A DNA stretch of 64,000 nucleotides from Temnothorax longispinosus (lineage: Eukaryota > Arthropoda > Insecta > Hymenoptera > Formicidae): the NCBI RefSeq assembly GCF_030848805.1, contig NC_092367.1:11179591-11243590 (forward strand), given 5' to 3'. Position numbers and translations under genes: made by a program. This document shows positions 42,011 through 52,430 of the stretch, in pieces; positions within the stretch are counted from its first letter, which is position 1; each line of letters starts with the position of its first letter. The notes beneath the pieces were generated by a model that had not been told where the DNA came from, made no database searches, and saw only the letters and a list, made by a program, of their open reading frames with translations.

Positions 42011-43021
42011 TTTAAGTCGATTCTTATGAATCAAGCTTGAATTCGATGTCTAGGTATCCCAGGTTGCCGATGACAAGGTCCAGATAGTGCGCTTTATAGT
42101 TTTCGGTGTCCAGGTGTAATAATACGTTGAATTCGATGTCTAGGTGTCCCAGGTTGCCGATGACGAGGTCCACATAGTGCGCTCCGTAGTTTTCGGTGTC
42201 TGCGTGTATTAATACCTTGAATTCGATGTCCACGTGTCCCAGGTTGCCGATGACGGGATCCAGATAGTGCGCTTCATAGTTTTCGGTGTCCAGGTGTAAT
42301 CGTACGTTGAATTCGATGTCTAGGTGTCCCAGGTTGTCGATGACGAGGTCCACATAGTGCGCTTCGTAGTTTTCGGTATCCATGTGTAATAATACGTTGA
42401 ATGCAATGTCTAGATGTCCCAGGTTACCGATGACGATGTCTAGATAGTGAGCTCCGTAGTTTCCGGTGTCTACGTGTATTAATACCTTGAATTTGATGTC
42501 TAGGTATCCCAGGTTGCCGATGACGAGGTCCACATAGTGCGCTCCATAGTTTTTGGTGTCTACGTGTATTAATACCTTGAAATTGATGTCTAGGTGTCCC
42601 AGGTTGCCGATGACGAGGTACAGATAACGCGCTCCGTAGTTTTCGGTGTCTAGGTGTAATAATATCTCAAATTCGATGTCTACGTGTACCAGGTTGCCGA
42701 TAACAAGGTTCACATAGTGCGCTTCGTAGTTTTTGGTGTCTAGGTGTATTAATAACTTTAAATCTGAATATAGGGCACGTAGATATCGAATTCGAGGTAT
42801 TAATACACGTAGACACCGAAAACTACGAAGCGCACTATGTTGACCTCGTCATCGGCAACGTGGAACACTTAGACATCGAATTCAACGTATTATTACACCT
42901 GGACACCGAAAACTATGGAGCGCACTATGTGGACCTCGTTATCGGCAACCTGGGACACCTAGACATCGAATTTAAGCCTGGGACACCTAGACATCTTGAT
43001 TCATAAGAATCGATTTAAAAA
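42011..43021. mobile_element. TIR element composed almost wholly of 90-bp repeats
   Basis: The ends TCGATTCTTATGAATCAAG (42016) and CTTGATTCATAAGAATCGAT (42993) are inverted, and inverted similarity continues outward. Inside, eight 90-bp units run from 42050 to about 42770. About two and a half more follow in opposite orientation to 42990. Units begin AGGTTGCCGATGACGAGG at 42061, 42151, 42241, 42331, 42421, 42511, 42601 and 42691. Confidence 0.75.
42024..42713 (-). CDS. 229-aa ORF of 30-residue tandem repeats
   Basis: I do not recognise the protein. Each repeat reads approximately VLIHVDTENYGAHYVDLVIG followed by NLGHLDIEFK, alternating hydrophobic and acidic positions as in a beta-rich or solenoid fold. 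Two unit types alternate irregularly (HLDTENYxAHYL and HVDTxNYGAHYV). No stop occurs in 229 codons. Because 90 is a multiple of three, an open frame could persist by chance once one unit is open. Conservative changes (D/E, L/I/V) between units are compatible with selection, but this is not tested. The inverted units downstream are open in the corresponding plus-strand frame too. No start context supports translation. Confidence 0.35.
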   Translation of the reverse strand: MNLVIGNLVHVDIEFEILLHLDTENYGARYLYLVIGNLGHLDINFKVLIHVDTKNYGAHYVDLVIGNLGYLDIKFKVLIHVDTGNYGAHYLDIVIGNLGHLDIAFNVLLHMDTENYEAHYVDLVIDNLGHLDIEFNVRLHLDTENYEAHYLDPVIGNLGHVDIEFKVLIHADTENYGAHYVDLVIGNLGHLDIEFNVLLHLDTENYKAHYLDLVIGNLGYLDIEFKLDS

Positions 43022-43216
43022 TTCTCTACCGGCAGAATTAAAATTATGTCATGACATAATAAAAATTCGCTGAATTAAAATTATGTCTAGACATAATAAA
43101 AATTGGACGAATAATAGTAACCTTTCGAAAGTAGAGGTTTTAAGCTTGAAATTTAAATTTTATTCATTTTTAACAAAGTTACAGCTGCTCAAATTTTGTC
43201 TATTTTTAAAGATAAA

Positions 43217-43838
43217 GGACCCCGCACAAAAACCTATAAAAATGGGTTCTCGGCGAATTTGTCTGAAACTTTGGGAAAATGTTGTTCATGTCATCTTGAT
43301 CAAAAGTTTTCATGGCAACAACTCTCTTTAAAGCAGAATTTTTGCTCCAGGAGACCTCAAAGATGGATATTTTATCACGCGATCACAGATGATTTCACCC
43401 ATTCAGCTTTCAGAATAATGATTGTGTGTGTGTTGCATAACCCATAAAACATGAGGACAAAATCGGTCCTTTTCAGGGCCATAATAATGTGCAAAATCCA
43501 ATCGCGCAACCTTCTTGCGGTGCACATTGGATAACGCTAATGCCGACGGTTCATACTGTTATTACTGTTATTCATCAATACATTAGGTTATTAGGTTTTA
43601 TGGGTTATGCAACACACACACAAACACACACAATCATTATTCTGAAAGCTGAATGGGTAAAATAATTTGTGATCGCGTGATAAAATATCCATCTTTGAGG
43701 TCTCCTGGAGCTAAAATACTGCTTTAAAGAGAGTTGTTGCCATGAGAATTTTTGATCAGGATGACATGAACAACATTTTCCCAAAGTTTCAGACAAATTC
43801 GCCGAGAACCCATTTCCATAGGTTTTTGTGCGGTGTCC
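43217..43838. mobile_element. TIR element with about 235-bp arms and a 144-bp spacer
   Basis: The ends GGACCCCGCACAAAAACCTA and the mirrored ...TTTTTGTGCGGTGTCC lie at 43217 and 43838. The arms extend to about 43449 and 43594. The minus ORF 43605-43796 and the plus ORF 43196-43447 are the same arm read twice and not separate genes. No clear target duplication against the empty site in copy 1. Confidence 0.7.
43465..43480 (+). promoter_or_regulatory. Histone-mRNA-type 3' stem-loop sequence
   Basis: GGTCCTTTTCAGGGCC fits every position of the metazoan histone stem-loop consensus (GGYYYUUHUHARRRCC): a six-pair stem with loop TTTC. It lies in the unpaired spacer of the TIR element. There is no histone coding sequence beside it. 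It may be captured or coincidental. Confidence 0.45.
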
Positions 43839-44496
43839 TTTAGTGTTCCTTCAATTTTTGTGAGATATTATTAATTTTTATGTATTTGTTATTATTGCTA
43901 ATTTTGTGAATAATTAAAAAATAAAAAATAAAAATGTTTTGCAGATCCTTGCTTAACACTACAAAATAGGTGATTCAGTACAAAATTACCTTTTTCAAAA
44001 AAGTAAAAAAAGTGCCAAGTACACGCAATGTATTTTGTAAATTCGAAAATCTAACCTAAGTGGTAGCTTTATATCTTTTTCACAAAATTATGTTACCTAA
44101 CTTAACTCAAGTGACATGTATTTCAAAAAAAAGAAGTGAAATCTTTATTTTCTTCTTCACAAAATTATATTACCTAACTTAACTCAAGTGACATGTATTT
44201 CAAAAAAAGGTGTGAAATCTTTAAATTAAATTGCGCCAATTGTAAAGAGAATATGTATATTGCTTTGAAAAATAATTGTTATGCAACTACTTTAAAGAAA
44301 TAAAACCCAAGTGGTATCTTCGTATTCCTATTCAAGGGTCTTTCTATTCTAAACCCAAGTGATAATAGCTTCTTAATTCTCTTTAACAAATTTTTAATAT
44401 TACAAAGAATCATTTTAATTACAAAGAATTAAAGAAGTAACAGTACAAAATAAAAATATTTAATTAAAACAAAATAAATAAATTCTTGTAAAAAAA

Positions 44497-44622
44497 CTTA
44501 GCGCTGCTTTTTTTCTCCTGTCGCATTCTTCTCTAAATTATGTTTATTGTTTTTTATACAATCAAAAATCTTAGTACTAATGTTTAAATTTTAATGTTTT
44601 TTCAAAGTCTAGCAGCGCCCAG
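44497..44622. mobile_element. 126-bp MITE with AGCGCTGCT ends
   Basis: CTTAGCGCTGCT at 44497 is mirrored by AGCAGCGCCCAG ending at 44622. The interior, reverse-complemented, aligns with 28215-28320. It occupies the same position relative to the homologous block as the TIR at 28199. Confidence 0.6.
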
Positions 44623-45138
44623 TTTTTTATTTACCAAGTTTTGTATTTACGTGTCAATATACTAATTTTGATAAATGTTTATTTTAACCAATTCATCTCA
44701 GATATATTTTTGTAAAAGTACACTCATAATTCTTTTTTATTATTAATAAATAGCGTACATTATTATTATATATTCATAGCGAGAAATGACCCATCGAATC
44801 GACGTCTAATTGACGTCGAAATTATCGATATTACATATATGTATAGTTTCTATATAATATACTGCAGTGTTAATTGTATATATTAAACTATAGATTTTCA
44901 GTACTTGCAGTGAATATCGAAACGCAGCCTTAGAAGAGTAAAACATGTGAACAGCATAATAACAATTGTCATATTATAGTAGAGGCAAACACTTTGTAGA
45001 CTATTTCTTTCTCTTAAAACTTGTAATTTTTCATATTAAGAGATTACACAACCGTTTTTTTATAAGCAATCAACAAGTAAGAAAAACTGCCAATATACCG
45101 TCGAAACTAGATTTTTTGTGCCTAATTATATATATATA
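44623..45138. other. No gene seen
   Basis: AT-rich sequence including the inverted relative (44885-44962) of 41258-41333. Nothing else is defined. Confidence 0.4.
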
Positions 45139-47203
45139 TGTTGTGACGTTGCGGCTCGCCGCACCGTCGCGGCGCCCCGCCGCCGTCACAAGGCGCGGAA
45201 TTTCGCGCCCAGGGACGGACCAGGGAGGCAACGACGAGATCTCCAGGGGTCGTATTTAATCGCGTTTCCGCATTCTGATTACCTTCTTTTGTTTTTTTTT
45301 ATGCAATGTAATACGCGCGGCACCTCACCCACACCACGGCAAACCTTCGAGGGAGTATTTGGCGAAGGAAATCAAGGACGATCGATAACCAAGGAGGGGT
45401 GGCAAACACGGAAGCAGCAGAGATCCCGGGCTGGCGAGAGGCAACGCGGCAGGCGGGCGGCACGTGCGGCAGCGACGGACGAGGCCGCCGATAGCGGGGC
45501 CCCAAGCGCTTGGGTAAACACCCGGCTTCAGCAAATGATCTCCACAAAACACCGACCCACGGGGTGGCTGGCCACCGCCCCAGGGTCAAACCGGAGGCAC
45601 ACCGGCACGAGCGAAGTTCCGTCCACCGCTAAGGACAAAAATTTGAGGAGTCGCACGCCGCCGAGGGACCGTTGCCCGCCCCCGAAGGATCTCGTATCGA
45701 CAGCACTGCGCCGGGACACCGCGGGCTTGCAAGCTCGCGCCCGATTGGCTCGCGCGCCCCTCAGGAAGGGGTACCATATCGATTCCGCAATCGAGCGGGT
45801 TTAGCGTTTCACTCTCTGGTCGTCCGTCGGCGAGATAATACGTTTGAGTAAGATACGCGAGAGCCACCCCGAGTCGGGTATTTCGATCGTTGTCTGGCGG
45901 ATCGAGGATCGTTGGTGGAAGGTGACGGCGAGGAGCCCAGGAGGAGGCGTATCACCGGTGAGGTTGCCCGTAAATCGCGATATGTAAAGCCGCGACACCG
46001 CCCTCCGGTGCACGCTCTCGCTCGGGATAACGTATGTCAAGATCGAGTGTAATTTCGCGATCGATAACGAGAGCGAAGGGCCTCGGGATGGTATCGTGGC
46101 TGCGGAACCGTGGTACAAGCGTTATGGCGAATCCCTGGAGGTCGCGATAGGCGTTAATGAGTTCGATATCGCGAGTATATTGCGTTGTCCTCGCGACCTT
46201 GGTGTACGGTCGCCTACGGGCCGGTACTTCGTAAATTGCGTTACCGTTTCTTCGCGTCGGGAAATTCTGGTGTTCGAGCGCCAGCGTTAGCGTATCGATT
46301 CGTGTTCGGATCTCGTTATTACGGGTTAATCGCGGTCGAATGTCGTTCCCGCCGATTGATTAATTATGTTAGACTTGTACTCGCGTTAAGAAATTACCGG
46401 CGTTCACACGTTTCGTGCGTTTAGGTGTTACTTGCGTAGTTCTTCATGGCGTTCCGTGGTTATTAGCGATATCGCGACTCTAGTATTTTGCGTTGACCGG
46501 TATTCCGCATCATTGGAGAACTGCATTAATCCAGTATTTTACGTTAGTTATCGTATTCCTTGCTTGGTTAAATGACTCGGCGCCTCCCCGTTGCGCCCGA
46601 GCAGAATCACTCGCGTTAGGTTAAGATATCATTGCGACAGAGTTTTCGTACGGTTTTCGACTCGAATTATTAATTGTTTGAGAATAGCACCTTCAACGTG
46701 TTTATTAGAGACTCAATTAATACTCCGTGGGTATCTCGCGTCCGCCTTAATATTATTTCTGTTAGATGAATCCAGACACCCCGCCACCGGCTATTCTTGA
46801 TTTATTTATTGAATTTATCTTGTGTTTGATCGAAGCCGGATGGATAAACGTTGTTATTTTCTCGACAACCAGTACTCAATAAATGTTATTTTCTTTGTTA
46901 TCTGACTGAGTATGAAATTAACGTGACACCCCGCCGAATATCGCGCTGCCCTTCATTAACCCCGCCCGTGATTAGGTCAAGCTAGCCGATTCCACGCACC
47001 TCCACACTTCGTTTTGCGTCTCGTTTAGGTTTTCGCGATTTCGTGGACGCGAATGTACGCGTCTGGCGCCCAACATTCGGAACATTTCGTGGAGTATCGG
47101 AGGTGCGAGGAAATCACTGGAGAGGCCAACCATCCCGCTTTCCTAAGTCCTTTTGATCCGGCACACGTCCCGGAGCGGTCCGGGAGTGCAAAAAGTCGTG
47201 ACA
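45139..47203 (+). mobile_element. GC-rich LTR-like block, 2.07 kb
   Basis: It begins TGTTGTGACGTTGCGG and ends AAAAAGTCGTGACA, with AT repeats on both sides that hide any target duplication. AATAAATG near 46878 on the plus strand would be the polyadenylation signal. The 228-codon ORF at 45118-45804 is Arg/Ala/Pro-rich and unrecognised, probably a by-product of GC content. A large solo LTR is the best reading. A compact retroelement is the alternative. Confidence 0.45.
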
Positions 47204-47419
47204 ATATATATATATTATTCGTGTGAATTTATGCACATCTTGTAATTTTTTATTTCTGAATCATATTGTTACTTCGATCATCTCTTAATGTAAATAGCTC
47301 GGTAAAAGAATTTTTATATAAAAACATATATAAATATATATAATTATATCTATCTATCAAATATGTCCATACATATGTTTCTTTTCTATTCGTATATACA
47401 AGAAAAACAATAAAAAATA

Positions 47420-47845
47420 ATTAAAAAGATTATTTTTGCATTGCATTATTTATATTTTATAAAAAGTGAAGTTTGAGGTAATGAGAAAAATTTGTTATAT
47501 ACAGGGTGAATTTTAATGGATGTCCCATCCTTTTACCATCAATACTTCATCGAGCATCCTTTTTTTGATAAAGAGCACTTCACTTATATAGAATATGTTA
47601 AACTTTACGTCTTCGTTACAAAATGGAAAATTTTTTTATATATATAGAAAGAAAATTGAGACAAATTGGCAGATGACAATTGTGAATGGGACATCCATTA
47701 AAATTCACCCTGTATATAATCATATATACAACAACTGTTATATTTATATGTACTTATATGATTATACATGGCAAATTTTTAACATATATGGGCAAAATAA
47801 CTCAAACTTTACTTTTTATAAAAAATGCAAAAGATGATTTTTAAT
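47420..47845. mobile_element. Foldback with nested CAGGGTG MITE
   Basis: The outer arms (TTTTTGCATT...TTATAAAAAGTGAAGTTTGAG mirrored near 47808-47840) are split by a 211-bp MITE at 47502-47712. The MITE has perfect ends CAGGGTGAATTTTAATGGAT and TA outside (47500-47501, 47713-47714). It belongs to a common insect TA-target class. Confidence 0.7.
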
Positions 47846-48431
47846 GTAGAATGAAGACATATAGATATTGTGATGTATCACGGAGCGCAGTACGGTAGCG
47901 AACAATAACACCGACACGTTGCGACGGAGTGAGCGGAGCAGCGCCGAGCGACAACAAGGCCAGTACACAGTCGGCTAGCAAGGCGCCCACCGCGTGCTCC
48001 CAAGCACGATGTATATATTAATAAATGTGACACGTGAACACGTGGCACGCGTCGCGGGAAGGCGAGACGCGTGAGCAGTAAGGTGCTTATCCAGCGTTCA
48101 AAATTCGCGTAGCGTATAACACTGTAGGAAGGTACAGTGCAACAGTAGGATTATATGCAGGGACAACAAGGAACGTCGTGGGAAAACCTGGACAAAAAAG
48201 GTGTAATAGCCAAGTTGAAAAAAAAAGAAATCGAATGCAGTACCAGTGATATAAGTTTGATAAATTGCGTGAATTATTGAGGAAAACCGTGAAACGTGAA
48301 ATAGCCGGGTCGGTCAGTAAAAACGATAAAGAGAGTACGAAAATCAGTAAAAAAAAAGTGAATCTGACGATTCTTCATACAGCGACGCTGCGAGTAACGA
48401 TGAGGCCGCAACTGACTCAGACGAAAGCAAC

Positions 48432-49195
48432 ATGGCGGGCGACAGCATTAGGCTAAAATTTTGCCTACATAAAGACAATTGGGAAAATTTTGTGGAGGGA
48501 CTGAAACTGTACTTCACGGCGAAAGATATCAAAGAAGAAAAGCAAGCCGCACATTTGTTAACACGCTTAGATGAAGAAGCGTTCAGTTTGATGAAGCAAT
48601 TAGCCGCGCCGGATAAATTAAACACAAAGAAATTCAATGATTTGGTGACAATCATGACTGGACATTTGAACCCGAAGCCGTCTAAAATTATGGAAAGATG
48701 CAAGTTTAACGTGGCCAAACAAGAGGCGAATGAATATGTGGCTGAATTCACAGCTAGATTAGAAAAACTGGCAACGCGCTGCAATTTTGAAAATATAAAA
48801 GTAGCACTTCGAGATCAATTCGTGAGTGGATTGAAAGATCACGACACGAAAGCAGCTCTGTTCAGAATCGAAAAATTGGACTATGAGACGGCGTTTAAAG
48901 AGGCTATGGCGAGAAGCTGCAGAAAAAATGCAACAAGTACATTACAAGTGTTGGAAAATAAAAGTGCCAAAAGCGAAGTTTTCGCCTTACAGAACTCACA
49001 GTTAGATGGAACATAAGTAGGGGTAATCCAACAAAGCCGCACGAGCAGCAAAGGCCCGCGGCTGGCTCCAATCAACAACAACACAACCAGCAGCCGTCGA
49101 GCAAGGCATCGTGTGTTATTGCTGCGGAAAACCAAACCATACAAGCAAATGGTGCCGATACCGAGAGTTCACGTGCCATAACTGTGACAAAAGAT
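48432..49195 (+). pseudogene. Mag-type Gypsy gag and zinc knuckles
   Basis: The ORF 48432-49016 (194 codons) shows the Mag gag pattern: DNWENFVEGLKLYFTAKDIK, then HLNPKPSKIMERCKFNVAKQ and EYVAEFTARLEKLATRCNF. A stop at 49016 and a frameshift separate it from paired zinc knuckles near 49105-49190 (CYCCGKPNHTSKWC, CHNCDK). The N-terminal leader may start near 48265 in another frame. Gag is the particle protein. No complete product is encoded. Confidence 0.75.
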
Positions 49196-49375
49196 AGCGT
49201 GCCGGAAAAGGAGCGCCGGATCAACGCAACAACAGCTCAAGCTGATGCAGGAGGACAGCGGAGTAACCCTGGTTTCAGAGCCGACACCACATTGCAACGA
49301 ATTTCACAAATTAGACTTGAGCGATGAGTATGAGTATGTAAAGTAATAGACAAACACGGGTTGCATAAAGCAAAA

Positions 49376-49990
49376 TCTAAAGTACTTGCAATGATAAATG
49401 CCCCACAACCGTAAAACCATAAAGATTTGGCGTCGTTTTTAGGGCTTGTAACATTTTACTCGCGATTTCTAAAGAGTAGGGCAGCAAAATTGACTCCATT
49501 ATACGAACTGCTAAACAAAAAAGAGTTCGAATGGAACGATGAGTGTACAAAAGCGTTCGATTGGTTGAAAATGAATTAATTTCACCACGTGTACTAGCGC
49601 ATTACAATCCAACAGAGCAGATAGTGTTAGCATGTGATGCATCGGATTATGGAATTTCTGCAATATTGTCTCATAAATATAAAGATAGCACGAAGAATCC
49701 GATTGCATATGCGTCTAAGAAAATAAAAAAAAAAAGAATTAAGCCGTACAATACTCGACAAAGAAGCGATGGCGATGGTCTACGGATTTAAAAGATTTTA
49801 TGAATTTATTTTTGGAAAAGTGATTATTCTGAGAACAGATAATAAGGCTTTGCAATTAATTCTAAGCCCGCGTAAAGGAATACCGATAACAGCCAACAAT
49901 CGTTTTTAGAGATGGGCTTATTTCCTATCAGGATTTTGGTACGTACACTATAGAACATGTAAAATCTGAAGCAAATGCAAATTGCAATGC
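49376..49990 (+). pseudogene. Gypsy RT C-terminus and RNase H remnant
   Basis: Protease and the RT palm are deleted. What remains is the RT connection (FLGLVTFYSRFLKSRAAKL near 49437), RNase H with LACDASDYGISAILSH, PIAYASKK and LRTDNKAL. Frameshifts occur near 49560, 49730 and 49905. Confidence 0.75.
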
Positions 49991-50156
49991 GTTATCTAGA
50001 CTTCCAATTGAAGATAAAGATAACGATATACTGTTGTCAGAGTTAGAAGCAAATTTTTCGCATATAAACTTTTTCGAAGGAATACAAACTTTTGATCACA
50101 AAATGTTAGCAGCCCCGAAAGTAAAAAAGATAACACGGTTAGCAAAATAACGAAGT

Positions 50157-51249
50157 ATGTATTGTAAGTATGTATTGAGCGAATGGCCAGATGCGAAAAA
50201 ATTATCGGATGACGAAAAGTGTTACTATTTAAAGCGATTAGAATTAACAGTTGAAAAAGGATGTTTATTTTGGGGTTTACGAGCCGTCATTCCGGAAAAT
50301 ATGAGATTGTCAATATTAAACGAATTACACGCCACGCATCTGGGAATTGTAAAAATCAAAATGTTTGCGCGCTCGTATGTTTGGTGGCCAAGAGTAGACT
50401 CGGATATAGAGACATTGGTAAATGGATGTAAAATTTGTTTGATTCAACATAAAAAGCCGCCACATACGCCATTAACGACGTGACCTTGGCCGACGAAAAC
50501 ATGGAGTCGCATTCATTGTGATTTCGCTAGGCCATTTTACGGTAACATGTATTCCATTATTATCGATGCGCACTCAAAATGGCCTGAGGTAATTAATTTT
50601 AAGAATAATACAAAGACTTATAGGCTGATAGAAGAATTCAAAAGCTTGTTCGCGCGTTTTGGATTACCATTGCACTGCGTTACGGATGGAAGACCGCAGT
50701 TTAGAACAATTTCACAATTTCTTAGAGAAAAACGGTGTAAAACATACGTACTCGCCTCCATACCATCCAGCTACAAACGGAGCTGCGGAAAACTTCGTAC
50801 AAACCTTTAAAAATAAAGTCACAAAAATCGTTCAGGGGGGAGAGACACTGGACACAGCTGTAAATATGTTTTTGTATGATTATCGTAGTATCGAGCATTG
50901 TATAACCCGTAGAAGTCCAGCGTATCTAATGTTTAATCGCGAATTACGAACGCGATCTGATCCCTTGAAGCCGAATATAGCTGAAACGATTAAGGAAAAG
51001 CAACGCGCGCAAATCGTAAGTAGTGCAGCTAAGCGCAAAGTTGAAGTAGCAGTAGGTGACGATGTCATGATCGATAATTACGGCATAAGAGCCGATAAGC
51101 AAACCGCAGGTAAAATCGTAAAACAGACTTCGCCATCTACGTACGTCGTGCAGACCGATAAAGGTGCAATTCAAAAGCGTCACATTGATCAGATAATTAA
51201 GGGCCAAGCGAACAAGCCGATATTGCGTCGCTCTGCACGCTTTCAATAG
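50157..51249 (+). pseudogene. Gypsy integrase, frameshifted
   Basis: The zinc-binding HHCC domain (HATHLG...CKICLIQ) is near 50330-50450. The catalytic core follows: HCDFA (first Asp) near 50516, VTDGRPQF (second Asp) near 50680 and PYHPATNGAAEN (Glu) near 50760. A frameshift near 50700 joins ORF 50547-50810 to 50659-51249. The C-terminal domain (VGDDVMIDNYGIRADKQTAG, then TSPSTYVVQTDKG) ends at RRSARFQ, just before the polypurine tract. A stop near 50480 also breaks it. Confidence 0.8.
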
Positions 51250-51502
51250 AGCTTAAATTATAAAGGCGGGAGAGTTGTAATGTACGCGGTACGATAGCGA
51301 ACAATAACACCGACACGCTGCGACGGAGTGAGCGGAGCAGCGCCGAGCGACAACGAGGCCAGTACACAGTCGGCTAGCAAGGCGCACACCGCGTGCTCCC
51401 AAGCACGATGTTAATAAATGTTGGTCACTGATAGACTGACTTGTGTCCCGATCCCAAATATACCATAGATATAGATTTGATAAAGATGCAAATATAGTAT
51501 AC

Positions 51503-51615
51503 CTGGAATACAAAGGTTCCCAACACTATAACCTGCAGTGCCTGCTATGTAATGTCCACCTCTACCAATTCCTTGGATGTCCCTCAATCGACCTCCGGTA
51601 CCCGTTGTAGCACCA
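51503..51615 (-). CDS. PFAS: Phosphoribosylformylglycinamidine synthase, exon A (partial gene)
   Basis: This 113-bp exon encodes the glycine-rich ATP-binding segment GATTGTGGRLRDIQGIGRGG followed by HYIAGTAGYSVGNLCIP. It is immediately N-terminal to the segment in exon B in all FGAM synthases. On the minus strand the acceptor is TTTCTTAG (51616) and the donor CCAG|GTATAC (51502). The first base completes a split codon, by family pattern Ser (PFS-GATTGTGG), and the last base is the G of the Gly codon finished in exon B. No further upstream exon was found up to 64000. The frame is intact. Confidence 0.92.
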
Positions 51616-52260
51616 CTAAGAAATATTATTTTGTATTTAAAAACGTACGAGAAAAAATCATGAGAACAAAATAATTAAATATTTCTGCTATTTCAAAGAA
51701 TAAATAAAACAAGTTACAGAGAGTCTTATGACAGTAAACACAGTAATATAACATACATATCTCAGATATAAAACATTAAGTATCACGAAGTACCTAGTTA
51801 TGTCTCAAGTAACTCACAAGTTACCTACATGTAGCACACAATGTCAACATCAATAGTACTTCTGTGATATATCTCTGATATGTATCACTATACTCTAAGT
51901 GCTCTATCTGTGATACATAAAAATGTAACATATATGTATCAGATATAGAACATTAAGTAACATATACATTTCAAATGCGTAACAAGTGACATATATTTAT
52001 ACTCGATTAGATATTAATATGTATGTAACGTCGACTCAAAGTTGATTCAACATTGAAGCGATTAATAGCTTGTTTGAATCGAATTAAGAAAAGTCAATTA
52101 ATCTTTCGCGATTTGATTCAAACAAGCTATCATTGCTTTGACGTTTTTATTTCTGCGTTTAAAGCACCAACGTGTAAATGCACATGTAGACTCTTAGATC
52201 GCCTGTAGGGTAAGCAAGCTGGTGGAGCTTCGGTTGTCCATAGTAAACTTTACACAGATA
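51616..52260 (-). other. PFAS upstream intron, with one hairpin MITE
   Basis: AT-rich, with several ACATATATGTATC-type words. A hairpin of about 38-bp arms lies at 52045-52150 (GCGATTAATAGCTTGTTTGAA mirrored by ATTCAAACAAGCTATCATTG-type sequence). No exon is recognised. Confidence 0.5.
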
Positions 52261-52430
52261 GCCCAGTAGCAGGGGGGAAAAAATAGGTCTTGCCCTACAA
52301 AAGGTCGGATAGTTCTGATTTTTGGATATGTTTTATATTTTGGGGTCCTAATAAAAAATTCAAGTTTTCGACTTTGGCGCACTTCCGCTCGAACCGCCAT
52401 CTTGAAAAAATGGAGCACAAAACCGGTTTT

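Larger units (their letters stand above)
43112..44500. repeat. Homologous block copy 2 (pair with 25615-28195)
   Basis: This carries the same sequence as copy 1 but lacks the foldback and the mariner, so it gives their empty sites (about 44020 and 44250). It holds its own insertion at 43217-43838, for which copy 1 (near 25718) is the empty site. Confidence 0.65.
47868..51465 (+). mobile_element. Mag-type Gypsy element with both LTRs, internally deleted
   Basis: The 3' LTR (51276-51465) starts TGTAATG after a polypurine tract AAAGGCGGGAGAG (51262-51274). The 5' LTR (47868 to about 48035) starts TGTGATG. They share TAGCGAACAATAACACCGAC and later GCTCCCAAGCACGATGT. TAGATAT on both outer sides (47861-47867, 51466-51472) is the target duplication, possibly 5 bp plus chance. 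The U5 ends differ, so the 5' LTR is rearranged. It is antisense to PFAS and ends 37 bp from the exon A splice donor. Confidence 0.8.
12917..51502 (-). other. PFAS: 38.6-kb PFAS intron filled with transposable elements
   Basis: The intron is bounded by donor CAG|GTATAC (51502) and acceptor TTTTTCAG (12917), both on the minus strand. The flanking exons join in frame within the motif CIP-G-YDLPWE. Nearly all of the interior is assigned below to transposons, retrotransposons or their fragments, in both orientations. Confidence 0.85.

Noticed and set aside
42050..42990. Regular 90-bp repeats considered as a CRISPR-like array
   Set aside because: The units are contiguous without unique spacers, lie in a eukaryotic TIR element, and there are no cas genes.
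43083..43796. Three ORFs around the 622-bp TIR element
   Set aside because: Two are the same arm read on opposite strands; no conserved domain.
45118..45804. 228-codon ORF as a host gene
   Set aside because: Arg/Ala/Pro-rich, starts in an AT repeat outside the LTR-like block and overlaps several other GC-driven ORFs.
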